Part shown: positions 1 to 6,824 of the stretch, piece after piece
Layout: each line of letters begins with the position of its first letter
Position numbering within the stretch: position 1 is the first letter of the stretch
NCBI GenBank assembly: GCA_024695725.1
Contig: JAILHQ010000014.1
Location: 1 to 16,400 of the forward strand
Length of the DNA: 16,400 nucleotides
Direction: 5' to 3'
From: Cyanobacteria bacterium RUI128
GTDB lineage: Bacteria; Cyanobacteriota; Vampirovibrionia; Gastranaerophilales; Gastranaerophilaceae
Program-made: the position numbers and the translations under genes
Notes under the pieces: generated by a model
Told to the model about the DNA's origin: nothing
Database searches by the model: none
The model's input: the letters and a program-made list of their open reading frames with translations, nothing else

Positions 1-312
1 TAATAAGTTATCCCTTATGTATATATAAAGTATATACACATATAAAAATTGCTTTTTTATTTCAATTTGGTTAACATTTTGTTACATAGTCATAGATGCA
101 GTAATACTAGGCCTTTAACCCTACCACTATTTGCCCCAATGTAACAGTTTATTACGAACATGTTGCTTTTTTGAGAATTATGGGTATATAAAAAGTATAT
201 CATAGAAGTCGAGCTTTATGAAAAATAAATGATGTGTCTACGGAAGAAATGTGCTCGTTAGTCTATTTTATAAACTTAGTAAATAGATAGTAATTATTTA
301 TTTACCCCAAAT

Positions 313-346
313 GCGGAAACGAATTGCCTTGCGGTATCCGCTCCGC
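313..346 (+). repeat. Nested inverted repeat in the sigma factor leader
   Basis: GCGGA (313-317) can pair with TCCGC (342-346), and inside it GCGG (331-334) pairs with CCGC (338-341) across a 3-base loop. These GC pairs stand out in a very AT-rich leader about 75-110 bases before the start codon. It could be an RNA structure in the 5' untranslated region or an operator. The pairing is seen directly; its role is unknown. Confidence 0.35.
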
Positions 347-405
347 GAAATAAATTTGTGTACTATATCAAATATAAGCAATGTAGAGGGTTACGGCTTA
401 TATTC

Positions 406-412
406 AGAGGAG
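406..412 (+). promoter_or_regulatory. Ribosome binding site deciding the sigma factor start
   Basis: AGAGGAG lies 9 bases before ATG 422. No comparable site precedes the in-frame ATG at 311, so the site selects the downstream start. Confidence 0.7.
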
Positions 413-421
413 TTTTTTATT

Positions 422-1324
422 ATGGCTAACAACTTACCTATTAGAATGAAAAAGACAACTAAGGCAACAAGACCATCTGATAATGTAGTTTTAAAATCTT
501 GTACTGATTCTGATTTGGCTCGTTATATCAGAGATATTGCAAAATTCCCTGCACTTTCTACCGAAGAAGAAAGAGAAATTGCAAAAAGAGTAAAAGCAGG
601 CGATGAAGAGGCTAAGAAAACGTTAATTCAGGCTAACCTGAAATTGGTTATTAGTGTAGCAAAGAAGGCTATCCACATGTCAGCATTACCGTTAATTGAT
701 TTAATTCAGGAAGGTAATCTCGGACTTATGGTTGCTGTTGAAAAATACAACTGGAAATTAGGTTATAAATTCCAGACTTATGCAACCTGGTGGATTAAGC
801 AGGCAATGTTCAAGGCTATTTCAGAACAGTCACACAGCATGAAAATACCTGTATACATTCAGGAAACCTTATCTAAGTTCTCTAAAATCAAGGCTGAAAT
901 GGAAAAAAGATACAACTGTCAGGTTAAAAACAAAGACGTTGCAGAAAAGATGAACATTTCACCTGACAAATTAGACACTTTCCTTTCTGCATATTCAAAG
1001 ACAATCTCTATCGAAGGCAGTATGGAATGCCAAAACGGCAAAGAAATGAATGTTGCAGACATTCTTGAAGATACAAAAACAGATGTAATGGCAGCAGTTG
1101 AGGCAGAAAACCTTAAACGTGACTTAGAAGCTGTTATTGCAACCCTGAAAGAACGTGAACAAGAAGTTGTAAGAATGCGCTACGGACTTGGAAATATTTC
1201 AAAAAGAACTCTTGAAGAAATCGGAAACATTTACGGTGTAACAAAAGAATGTATCCGTCAGACAGAATTGAGAGCTCTGAAAAATATGAGAAACAACAAA
1301 CTTCTCAGCTGCTACGCTGAATAG
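422..1324 (+). CDS. RNA polymerase sigma factor, sigma-70 family (RpoD-like, group 2 type)
   Basis: This sigma factor directs core RNA polymerase to promoters. The start at 422 (300 aa) is chosen because AGAGGAG (406-412) sits 9 bases upstream and the conserved region begins soon after. There is no region 1.1. Region 1.2 begins at DLARYIRDI (32-40). Region 2 runs about 72-140, including a GYKFQTYATWWIKQ block; region 3 follows; the region 4.2 helix-turn-helix covers about 261-290 (RTLEEIGNIYGV then IRQ). Trp123, Trp124 and Gln127 match the E. coli sigma-70 -10 melting and contact residues W433, W434 and Q437, but the T440 position is Phe130. In region 4.2 the R584-E585-R586 triplet reads Lys-Glu-Cys. 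The short length and these substitutions suggest an alternative group 2 factor rather than the main RpoD, though that is inference. The gene stands alone and is followed by a structured region and terminator. Confidence 0.9.
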   Translation: MANNLPIRMKKTTKATRPSDNVVLKSCTDSDLARYIRDIAKFPALSTEEEREIAKRVKAGDEEAKKTLIQANLKLVISVAKKAIHMSALPLIDLIQEGNLGLMVAVEKYNWKLGYKFQTYATWWIKQAMFKAISEQSHSMKIPVYIQETLSKFSKIKAEMEKRYNCQVKNKDVAEKMNISPDKLDTFLSAYSKTISIEGSMECQNGKEMNVADILEDTKTDVMAAVEAENLKRDLEAVIATLKEREQEVVRMRYGLGNISKRTLEEIGNIYGVTKECIRQTELRALKNMRNNKLLSCYAE

Positions 1325-1380
1325 TGTACAAATCCTCGGGAGGTAACAACAACCAACAAATAAACCAACAGAATAAAAAT

Positions 1381-1524
1381 CGGGCAGAGTATGTTATTTG
1401 TCTGCCCCCACCCTGTGAGGTGTAAGAAGTAGAAAGCGGAGTAAAATCCGTGGGTTAGTGCCAATAAGTGAAAGTGAGGCACGTGTGATGAAAGGAAAGT
1501 TTTCGTTATAACTTTCCTTTTTGT
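1381..1524 (+). ncRNA. Candidate structured RNA (3' UTR or independent small RNA)
   Basis: The gap between the sigma factor and mutS2 holds a run of hairpins, all visible by eye. GGGCAGA 1382-1388 pairs with TCTGCCC 1401-1407. CACC 1409-1412 pairs with GGTG 1419-1422. CGGA 1437-1440 pairs with TCCG 1447-1450. GTGCC 1458-1462 pairs with GGCAC 1478-1482. A 10-bp terminator stem closes the series. A stretch with no G (1344-1370, CAA-rich) precedes the first hairpin and would stay single-stranded. I do not recognise a known family: motifs of the SRP RNA, RNase P RNA, tmRNA and common riboswitches that I know are absent. It could be the sigma factor's 3' untranslated region, a separately transcribed small RNA, or a cis-regulator. 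No clear promoter is seen in front of it. Confidence 0.4.
1491..1524 (+). terminator. Intrinsic terminator after sigma factor / candidate RNA
   Basis: AAAGGAAAGT (1491-1500) pairs perfectly with ACTTTCCTTT (1511-1520) around a 10-base loop, followed by a T-rich tail (TTGTTTT). It ends transcription from the sigma factor side and insulates mutS2. Confidence 0.85.
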
Positions 1525-1544
1525 TTTGCTGTCATACTATGCAT

Positions 1545-1573
1545 TTGAAAAACATTCATTCTTTTTGTATCAT
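1545..1573 (+). promoter_or_regulatory. Candidate mutS2 promoter, leaderless placement
   Basis: TTGAAA (1545-1550) and TATCAT (1568-1573) are 17 bp apart. The -10 box ends only 7 bases before the ATG at 1581, so transcription would start at or next to the start codon. No Shine-Dalgarno sequence precedes that ATG, which fits a leaderless message. Confidence 0.5.
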
Positions 1574-1580
1574 TTTATCT

Positions 1581-3944
1581 ATGAGCGGTGCATATCAGAA
1601 AACATTAAAATCACTGGAATATAACAAGGTTTTAGGGGAAATGGCTAATTATACAAGATGTCATTATTCTAAGACTTTATGTCTTGACCTTGAACCGTCA
1701 AAAGAGATCTCAGAAATTCAGACTATGCTGAATTACACAAAAGAGGCTGTCGGAGTGCTTGATAACGCTCTTGATATCCCGCTTGATTATGTGATAAATC
1801 TTGAGAATATTGATTTAAGACCTGAATATTTTTCTGAAGATGAGCTTATTGATTTTGGGAAAACCCTGAGAAGTTTTCGTTTGGTTAAAGGGTTCCTGAG
1901 AGATAATACCGATCAGGCATCAATGCTCTTTAATCAGGGACAAAAGATTTATACAAACAAAGAACTTGAAGACAGAATATCCGACACTTTTGATGATAAT
2001 TATAACGTAAGGCACGATGCCACTCAGACACTCAGCGGACTATATTCCTCTTTAAGGGAAACAGAAATTACCCTTAAAGACACCGTCACAAGGTTGTTAA
2101 ATTCACCTGAATTTAACAAACATTTGCAGGAACAAATTTATACTCTTCGTGATGACAGAGTTGTTTTTCAGGTAAAGGCATCAGCGAAAACAAAAATTCA
2201 GGGTATAGTTCACGATGCATCCGCAACAAACAAAACGCTTTATATAGAGCCGACACAAGTTGTTCCTTTGAACAACAAAATAAGAGAGGTCAAAGCTAAA
2301 ATTCGCGGAGAAATTATATTCATTCTGACCTCGCTGAGCAAAGAAATCAAACTCAATATTGAAGACATAAAATCGAGCATAAAACTTGTCGGTGAGATTG
2401 ATTTCCATTTCACAAAAGCAAGATATGCAGTTAAGACAAAATCAACCGAACCGATTTTGGAAGAAAAGAAAATCGTTAAAATTGAGGGTATGCGCCATCC
2501 CCTGCTCATTGGCAGAGTGGAAAAACTTGTTGAAAATGATTTTGTTATCGGAAAAGATTATGGCTCAGTCCTAATTACGGGTTCAAATACCGGGGGTAAA
2601 ACCGTTGCACTCAAAACAATAGGTCTGTTTTTACTTATGACAAAATCAGGTATGTTTTTACCGTGCGCCGAAGCCCATATTTACCCATTTAAAAATGTTT
2701 TTGCCGATATTGGAGATGATCAGAATATTTTACAAAACCTTTCAACATTTTCATCACATATGACGAATATTATAAATATTCTGAACCTGTCTAATTCTGA
2801 CACTTTTGTTCTTTTAGACGAACTCTGTGCGGGAACCGATCCGGTTGAGGGTGCAGTGTTAGCAGAAGTCATTCTTAAAAGATTAAAAAAACTGTCCGCG
2901 CTTTCCGTTATTACAACCCACTACGGGCAGTTAAAATCACTTGAATACACAGACCCTTATTTCAAAAATGCCTGTGTCGAATTTAATACGGAAACCTTAT
3001 CCCCTACCTATAACCTTATTATCGGGATTCCGGGACTGAGTAACGCAATTTCCGTCAGCGCAAATTTGGGGTTGGATAAGAAACTCGTTTCTCAGGCACA
3101 AGACCTTTTGTATAACCAAAAGGATACCTCTCTGGAAGTGGTCGAAAAACTTCAGGATACACACCAACAGCTGGCTAAAAACCTTGAATCTGCGGAACAA
3201 TCAAACGTTCAGGCTGAAAATATCAAAAAGAAATATGAAAAAGAGATGACAGAGTTCAAAAAGACAAAAAATAAAACTCTTAAACATATCAAAAACAGAT
3301 TTGACGGGGAATTAAACGAAGTAAAACGCGAAATAAAAGAAATTTTAACCGAACTTAGAAAAGAAAAATCGGAAAAAATTGCAAGACGTTCATATTTAAG
3401 ACTTGCGAACCTTGAACACAAATTCAGAAATGATTTGAGCGAGCTTGAAGAGGCCGAAAAATATGATGAAATAGACTGGTCAGCGGCAAAGATAAATGAT
3501 GTATTTATAGTGAAGGAATTAAATCAGGAGGTTACTCTGTTATCAATGCCCGACAAAAATAAAAATGTTCTTGTTCAGATGGGAAATATTAAGACAAAGA
3601 TTAAACAGGATAAACTTGCAGTATATAATAAAGCGTTAATCAAACCGACCCTCAAAAAACCTGTAAAACCATCAACAAACTTCGAGCTTAAACGTTATTC
3701 AATGTCCTCGAAACTCGATTTAAGAGGGTTTACGGTAGAAGATGCACTTGATGAACTTGAGGCATATCTGGATAAGGCAAGCCTTGTAAACCTTACCCCT
3801 GTTCAGATAATTCACGGACACGGTACCGGTGCGCTGAAATCTGCAGTGAGAGATTTTCTCTCAACCTCACCTTATGTTGCAAAATACCGACCGGGTGAGA
3901 ATGCTGAAGGCGGTGACGGGGTTAGTGTCGTCGATATAAATTAA
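1581..3944 (+). CDS. mutS2: Endonuclease MutS2 with C-terminal Smr domain
   Basis: MutS2 is a MutS-family ATPase without the mismatch-binding N-terminal domain. In studied bacteria it acts on recombination intermediates and/or collided ribosomes. The protein is 787 aa, close to the usual length. Helical MutS core/clamp sequence fills the first part. Walker A TGSNTGGKT is at 333-341 and Walker B LLDELCAGTDP at about 411-421 (Asp413, Glu414), followed by an ITTHYGQLKSL switch segment. A long charged coiled-coil region comes next. The Smr domain shows LDLRG (712-716) and HGHGTG (745-750), both hallmarks of Smr nucleases. The ATG at 1581 is preferred over earlier in-frame TTG 1521 or ATG 1539, because the family begins about ten residues before the LEYNKVL segment. 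The earlier starts would also lie within or just behind the terminator tail. Transcription appears separate from the sigma factor gene. No hairpin terminator follows. Confidence 0.95.
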   Translation: MSGAYQKTLKSLEYNKVLGEMANYTRCHYSKTLCLDLEPSKEISEIQTMLNYTKEAVGVLDNALDIPLDYVINLENIDLRPEYFSEDELIDFGKTLRSFRLVKGFLRDNTDQASMLFNQGQKIYTNKELEDRISDTFDDNYNVRHDATQTLSGLYSSLRETEITLKDTVTRLLNSPEFNKHLQEQIYTLRDDRVVFQVKASAKTKIQGIVHDASATNKTLYIEPTQVVPLNNKIREVKAKIRGEIIFILTSLSKEIKLNIEDIKSSIKLVGEIDFHFTKARYAVKTKSTEPILEEKKIVKIEGMRHPLLIGRVEKLVENDFVIGKDYGSVLITGSNTGGKTVALKTIGLFLLMTKSGMFLPCAEAHIYPFKNVFADIGDDQNILQNLSTFSSHMTNIINILNLSNSDTFVLLDELCAGTDPVEGAVLAEVILKRLKKLSALSVITTHYGQLKSLEYTDPYFKNACVEFNTETLSPTYNLIIGIPGLSNAISVSANLGLDKKLVSQAQDLLYNQKDTSLEVVEKLQDTHQQLAKNLESAEQSNVQAENIKKKYEKEMTEFKKTKNKTLKHIKNRFDGELNEVKREIKEILTELRKEKSEKIARRSYLRLANLEHKFRNDLSELEEAEKYDEIDWSAAKINDVFIVKELNQEVTLLSMPDKNKNVLVQMGNIKTKIKQDKLAVYNKALIKPTLKKPVKPSTNFELKRYSMSSKLDLRGFTVEDALDELEAYLDKASLVNLTPVQIIHGHGTGALKSAVRDFLSTSPYVAKYRPGENAEGGDGVSVVDIN

Positions 3945-4003
3945 AATGTTACAGTTTTTCAAATATTGTTTACATAACGGCAAAAATTTGAGTTTCAATA
4001 CAT

Positions 4004-4009
4004 TATAAT
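4004..4009 (+). promoter_or_regulatory. Candidate -10 box of the 107-residue gene
   Basis: A perfect TATAAT lies 30 bases before ATG 4040. No good -35 hexamer is visible 16-18 bp upstream. The placement fits a short leader carrying the AGGAGGT site. Confidence 0.45.
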
Positions 4010-4039
4010 GGTATGTAGAAAAGGTAACAGGAGGTGTGT

Positions 4040-4363
4040 ATGTCATCTGTAAAATGTGTAGGAGCAATGGCTGCAGCAGGGGCTGTCGTATCAGGCGGAA
4101 TTGGATTATACCGAGGTCTTCAGGCACGAAAAGCAATCATTAAAAACGCTCAGAAAGTATCAGATGCAAACGGAGGTAAAATTCCTACAGGCGGAATGAC
4201 AAAAGACGGTAAATTGTGGGACGGCTACACTACCGTTGATAAAGTTAAGAAAGATACAAGAAAAGGTATTGCATTAGGCACTATCGCAACAGCTATTTCA
4301 GGTGCTGTTTGTACAGCCGCAATTGCCGCTCTTACTTTACTTGCAAAAGCAAAAATCAAGTAA
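4040..4363 (+). CDS. Small Gly/Ala-rich probable membrane protein, unknown function
   Basis: I do not recognise this 107-residue protein. ATG 4040 is preferred over the GTG at 4034 because AGGAGGT (4029-4035) overlaps that GTG and lies 4 bases before the ATG. Two small-residue hydrophobic stretches are seen: about residues 6-26 (CVGAMAAAGAVVSGGIGLYRG) and about 75-100 (GIALGTIATAISGAVCTAAI onward). They could be membrane helices, with a hydrophilic Lys/Gly/Asp-rich stretch between them (GKIPTGGMTKDGKLWDGY). The C-terminus is basic (KAKIK). The gene is a self-contained unit with a TATAAT upstream and a perfect 15-bp terminator downstream, so it is probably expressed on its own. The strong ribosome binding site supports real translation; the function is open. 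Confidence 0.75.
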   Translation: MSSVKCVGAMAAAGAVVSGGIGLYRGLQARKAIIKNAQKVSDANGGKIPTGGMTKDGKLWDGYTTVDKVKKDTRKGIALGTIATAISGAVCTAAIAALTLLAKAKIK

Positions 4364-4380
4364 AATAAAACCTTTAATTA

Positions 4381-4413
4381 AAAAAACAGGTCTTATTTTA
4401 AGACCTGTTTTTT
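4381..4413 (+). terminator. Strong intrinsic terminator after the 107-residue gene
   Basis: The 15 bases at 4381-4395 (A-run then CAGGTCTTA) pair perfectly with 4399-4413 (TAAGACCTG then a T-run) around a TTT loop. Because A and T runs flank both sides, it could work in both directions and also stop - strand transcription from the 76-residue gene. Confidence 0.9.
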
Positions 4414-4552
4414 ATTGACTATTTTATATTTTATAACAAACGGCATAATACCTTTAGCCAAATCATACCGATATTTGACCGCACTATTACAACATAAGAC
4501 ACTGACAATATATGTCACAATTTCCGGGGAAGAACTTATTTTTGTTTAAAAT

Positions 4553-4783
4553 CTATTTTAAAGATTTTAAAATATTTGAAATGCCATTAAGTTCGTATTC
4601 GTACTGATTGACATCATGCCCGATACGCTCAATGTCTTCCTTAGGAGTATTTTTGATTTTATCGACAACCTTGCTGTCTAAATACTCAAAGAAGTCCTGC
4701 AACTCAATGTCAGGTTTTGTAATTCCACTTTTTGACAGATTTTGTTTAGTGTTTGAGCCATTTTCATTTTCAAAATTATTCAT
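4553..4783 (-). CDS. Small hydrophilic orphan protein (76 aa)
   Basis: I do not recognise this protein. It is rich in Asn, Glu, Asp, Lys and Ser. The first 25 residues look disordered, and a probably helical remainder follows (LQDFFEYLDSKVVDKIKN and on to the C-terminus). No membrane segment or cysteine is present. It is called real because AAGGAG (4790-4795 on the - strand) sits 6 bases before the ATG, and the reading frame is more plausible as protein than the overlapping + strand frames. It runs opposite to its neighbours, convergent with the 107-residue gene. Its end lies in an inverted repeat, TTTAAAATCT 4545-4554 with AGATTTTAAA 4562-4571, which lacks a T tail. The bases from 4414 to 4552 show nothing else. 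Confidence 0.6.
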   Translation of the reverse strand: MNNFENENGSNTKQNLSKSGITKPDIELQDFFEYLDSKVVDKIKNTPKEDIERIGHDVNQYEYELNGISNILKSLK

Positions 4784-4789
4784 TTATTT

Positions 4790-4795
4790 CTCCTT
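4790..4795 (-). promoter_or_regulatory. Ribosome binding site of the 76-residue gene
   Basis: AAGGAG on the - strand lies 6 bases from the ATG at 4783. It is the main evidence that this small frame is translated. Confidence 0.6.
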
Positions 4796-5011
4796 GCCAC
4801 ACACTTACATATTTTGAAAGAAGGCTCAATATTCAGAATTGCCTAAATTCACCCTGTAGTGTTACATTTATTAACAATACAACCAATATATTGCCAATAC
4901 TGGATTATAGCGATTTGTGTATCACACTGGTCACATATTAATTATAACAATTTTTTCATATTTTTCAATATCGTCATGGGGGTAGATATATAAGAAACGT
5001 ATTTCTTGATA

Positions 5012-5020
5012 TGGTAGTAT
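5012..5020 (+). promoter_or_regulatory. Candidate extended -10 promoter of yidD, leaderless placement
   Basis: TGGTAGTAT holds a TG at 5012-5013 and a TAGTAT box at 5015-5020. The box ends 7 bases before the second ATG at 5028, so the transcript would begin at that codon. No good -35 and no Shine-Dalgarno sequence are visible. Confidence 0.4.
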
Positions 5021-5027
5021 TATGAAT

Positions 5028-5234
5028 ATGAAAAAGTTCTTTGTTTTTTTAATAGGCATATACCAAAAAATATCAAGTCTGACACCATCAAGGTGCAGAT
5101 TTTATCCGACCTGTTCTCAATATACGAAAGAGGCCATAATCAAATATGGCATTATAAAAGGAGGCTGGCTTGGGGTTAAGCGTATATGCAGATGCCACCC
5201 GTTAAACAAAGGAGGGTACGACCCGGTTCCTTAA
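5028..5234 (+). CDS. yidD: Membrane protein insertion efficiency factor YidD
   Basis: YidD is a small membrane-associated protein linked to the YidC insertase. Starting at ATG 5028 it has 68 residues, with the usual MKK start and a short hydrophobic N-terminal helix ([12 protein letters not shown]). The hallmark [10 protein letters not shown] block is at 23-32 and [20 protein letters not shown] at 44-63, ending in YDPVP. Conserved cysteines are at 23, 29, 54 and 56. The ATG at 5022 is also in frame but lies one base from the -10 box, so the second start is preferred. In many bacteria yidD sits by rpmH, rnpA and yidC; here it stands alone. Its stop codon directly abuts the uppS stop on the other strand. 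Confidence 0.93.
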   Translation: MKKFFVFLIGIYQKISSLTPSRCRFYPTCSQYTKEAIIKYGIIKGGWLGVKRICRCHPLNKGGYDPVP

Positions 5235-5978
5235 CTATTTGCCCCAGCGTCTGTTACGGTTATAAAATTCTTTTACCGCATTTGCAAGAAATACCCCGTC
5301 AAATTCAGGCCAATACTCATCAACTATCAAAATCTCAGAGTATGCTATCTGCCATAACAAATAGTTGGAAACCCTTATCTCTCCGCCTGTTCTTATGAGC
5401 AAATCAGGATCCGGAGAATTTTTTGTATATAACTCTTTTGAAACCGTATCTTCGGTTATTGAATTGACATCAAGTTCCCCGTTTTTAACCTTCAGAGCAA
5501 TATTTTTTGCCGCAGTAACAAGTTCATCTCTTGCACCGTAATTGAAGGCAATCTGAAGATGAACCCCGGTATTATCCTTGGTTACATCAATAGCGTGGTA
5601 CAAAATTTCCTGTAATTTCGGACTAAGTTTTGTCAAATCACCGAGGAAAGAAATCACAACACCGTTCTCGTGCAATTCTTTCAGTTCATTCTTTATTGTT
5701 GTGCCGAGCAGATTCATAAGAAAATCTACTTCTTCAGGTTTTCTGTTCCAATTTTCGGTAGAAAAAGCATAAACTGTTATATATTTAATGCCGTAATCAT
5801 CACACGCATATACAGTTTTTTTAAGGGCATCAACCCCTTTTTTATGACCAACTGCAGACGGCAAACCTTTTTCTTTTGCCCAGCGTCTGTTCCCGTCCAT
5901 AATAATAGCTATATGCTGAAGATTTGTCTTTTTGACTAATTCCTGTATTTCATTTAGATTGTCGATAACTGTGTTCAT
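5235..5978 (-). CDS. uppS: Isoprenyl transferase (undecaprenyl pyrophosphate synthase)
   Basis: UppS condenses farnesyl pyrophosphate with isopentenyl pyrophosphate in cis to make the C55 lipid carrier of peptidoglycan and polysaccharide synthesis. The 247-residue length is typical. The catalytic Asp28 lies in the signature HIAIIMDGNRRWAK, followed by GH at the substrate site, YAFSTENW, the RTGGE...RVSNYLLWQIAYSE block in the last quarter, and a basic NRRWGK end. The start at 5978 gives the usual short extension before the signature. No classical Shine-Dalgarno sequence precedes it, only GGGG about 12 bases upstream. It is a single-gene unit with its own -10 box, and a terminator upstream cuts it off from the 113-residue gene. 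It meets yidD tail to tail with no bases between. The product is needed by MraY, encoded further right. Confidence 0.97.
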   Translation of the reverse strand: MNTVIDNLNEIQELVKKTNLQHIAIIMDGNRRWAKEKGLPSAVGHKKGVDALKKTVYACDDYGIKYITVYAFSTENWNRKPEEVDFLMNLLGTTIKNELKELHENGVVISFLGDLTKLSPKLQEILYHAIDVTKDNTGVHLQIAFNYGARDELVTAAKNIALKVKNGELDVNSITEDTVSKELYTKNSPDPDLLIRTGGEIRVSNYLLWQIAYSEILIVDEYWPEFDGVFLANAVKEFYNRNRRWGK

Positions 5979-6011
5979 TTTATATTTACCCCGCTGACCA
6001 ACTACAACTAT

Positions 6012-6017
6012 ATTATA
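6012..6017 (-). promoter_or_regulatory. Candidate -10 box of uppS
   Basis: A perfect TATAAT on the - strand lies 33 bases before the uppS start, just past the terminator of the preceding unit. The -35 hexamer 17 bp upstream is poor (CCTTTT). Confidence 0.45.
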
Positions 6018-6033
6018 AACATTTTAATAAATC

Positions 6034-6067
6034 AAAAAGGACACGATCATAAGACCATGCCCTTTTT
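6034..6067 (-). terminator. Intrinsic terminator of the 113-residue gene unit
   Basis: Read on the - strand, AAAAAGGGCATGGTC (6067-6053) folds onto GATCGTGTCCTTTTT (6048-6034) around a TTAT loop. This gives a 15-bp stem with three G-U wobbles and a T5 end. On the + strand the wobble positions become A-C mismatches, so the terminator is specific for - strand transcription. Confidence 0.85.
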
Positions 6068-6096
6068 GTTGAATCGAGGGGGGGGGATTTTGTTAA

Positions 6097-6438
6097 TTAC
6101 CTACCCATACCGTAGGTAAACATTCCGCTTCTTTGGATGCCTTCATACAACAATCTCTGACAAGCTTCCATTTCGGTAGCGACTTGTTGTAATCTGGTCT
6201 GTAACATCTTTTGTTCAGCATCGAGCTTCTTTTCCATTTCGTTAAGCTCAGCTTTTCTGATTCTATATTGACTCATCTCAGGAGATTCAGGATCTAAACT
6301 CCCGTAGAATTCTTCATTTTCAGTAACCTTCGCTGTCAAAACACCCATTTTTTCGGTATTGCTGGCAAGCTTATACTCCAAGTAATTCTTGGTATTTGTT
6401 AAAGTCATAAGACGCATTGTAGAAGCAATAATGCCCAT
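6097..6438 (-). CDS. Short coiled-coil protein sharing both ends with the 552-residue protein
   Basis: The function is unknown. The 113-residue product is almost entirely helical and charged. Its N-terminus MGIIASTMRLMTLTNTKNYLEY aligns without gaps to the 552-residue protein (M1, G2, A5, S6, R9, L13, K17, E21 and Y22 identical). Its KKLDAEQKMLQT (70-81) matches KKLDTEQNALQT near the C-terminus of that protein. It therefore looks like the same scaffold without the large middle domain. The end is MFTYGMGR. No Sec signal peptide, transmembrane segment or enzyme motif is seen. AAAGGTG lies about 6-7 bases before the ATG. It is the last gene of a unit with the 89-residue gene (19-base gap) and is followed by a strong terminator. 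An assembly, adaptor or exported role is inference only. Confidence 0.8.
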   Translation of the reverse strand: MGIIASTMRLMTLTNTKNYLEYKLASNTEKMGVLTAKVTENEEFYGSLDPESPEMSQYRIRKAELNEMEKKLDAEQKMLQTRLQQVATEMEACQRLLYEGIQRSGMFTYGMGR

Positions 6439-6457
6439 TTTGACACCTTTTCTTTAC

Positions 6458-6727
6458 TTATCTGGTTTCGTTTAAGTTTTTTCCTTTCAGGAAGGTGTGT
6501 TCATTGCTTTCTGCGATCAGACTTTCCATCTTGTTTAGTTGATGTCTGTGATAGTTGACTCTGTATTGAGCCATCTTCAGCTTTTGTCTGATGCTGAACA
6601 TTTCCTTCAAGGAAATGATTAACTCATTAACAAACATCTTTATTGGGTTTTTCCTGATAAAAAATGATCTGGCAAAACTCAAGAAATTACGTATGCGCTT
6701 GAGGGAGGTCTTTACTGAGTCTAACAT
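6458..6727 (-). CDS. Small basic helical protein (89 aa), unknown function
   Basis: I do not recognise this protein. It is basic (many Lys and Arg), with an amphipathic first half (VKTSLKRIRNFLSFARSFF) and a probable helical or coiled second half (IRQKLKMAQYRVNYHRHQL). There is no cysteine or clear membrane helix. Only 19 bases separate it from the 113-residue gene, so the two are probably co-transcribed. The ATG at 6727 has a weak GGGAAT about 12 bases upstream. A decent promoter lies in front at 6758-6786. It may be a partner or chaperone of the coiled-coil protein, but that is inferred from position alone. Confidence 0.65.
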   Translation of the reverse strand: MLDSVKTSLKRIRNFLSFARSFFIRKNPIKMFVNELIISLKEMFSIRQKLKMAQYRVNYHRHQLNKMESLIAESNEHTFLKGKNLNETR

Positions 6728-6757
6728 ATTAAATTAATTCCCATTCCTAGACTTCCA

Positions 6758-6786
6758 AATATATAAAAACACGTTATGCATGATAA
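6758..6786 (-). promoter_or_regulatory. Candidate promoter of the 89/113-residue gene pair
   Basis: On the - strand TTATCA (6781-6786) and TATATT (6758-6763) are exactly 17 bp apart. The -10 box ends 30 bases before ATG 6727, which gives a normal leader length. Confidence 0.45.
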
Positions 6787-6824
6787 TTGCGCCTTTTCAG
6801 CCTTTTATGTAACATGTCTTAATA

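Larger units (their letters stand above)
1..421. other. Upstream region of the sigma factor gene, no gene seen
   Basis: This very AT-rich stretch has no convincing coding region. An open frame from 311 joins the sigma factor in frame, but its 37 extra codons look unlike a sigma N-terminus and have no ribosome binding site, so I treat them as leader. Two weak promoter candidates are visible: TTGCTT 49-54 with TAACAT 72-77 (17 bp apart), and TTGCTT 163-168 with TATATA 185-190 (16 bp apart). The octamer TGTTACAT (80-87) and its complement ATGTAACA (139-146) form a spaced inverted repeat. A GC-rich nested inverted repeat lies at 313-346. Confidence 0.5.

Noticed and set aside
311..421. Longer start of the sigma factor at ATG 311
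   Set aside because: The extra 37 residues do not resemble a sigma N-terminus, include a GC-rich hairpin, and lack a ribosome binding site, while AGAGGAG precedes ATG 422.
1325..1524. Assignment of the structured region to 6S RNA, SRP RNA, RNase P RNA, tmRNA or a known riboswitch
   Set aside because: None of the conserved sequence blocks of these families that I know could be found. It is left as unidentified.
4545..4571. Inverted repeat TTTAAAATCT / AGATTTTAAA as a terminator
   Set aside because: Overlaps the end of the 76-residue gene, is purely AT-rich and has no T run on either strand.
4608..4941. Open frames on the + strand opposite the 76-residue gene
   Set aside because: They lack ribosome binding sites and protein-like composition, and the - strand frame has a well-placed AAGGAG.
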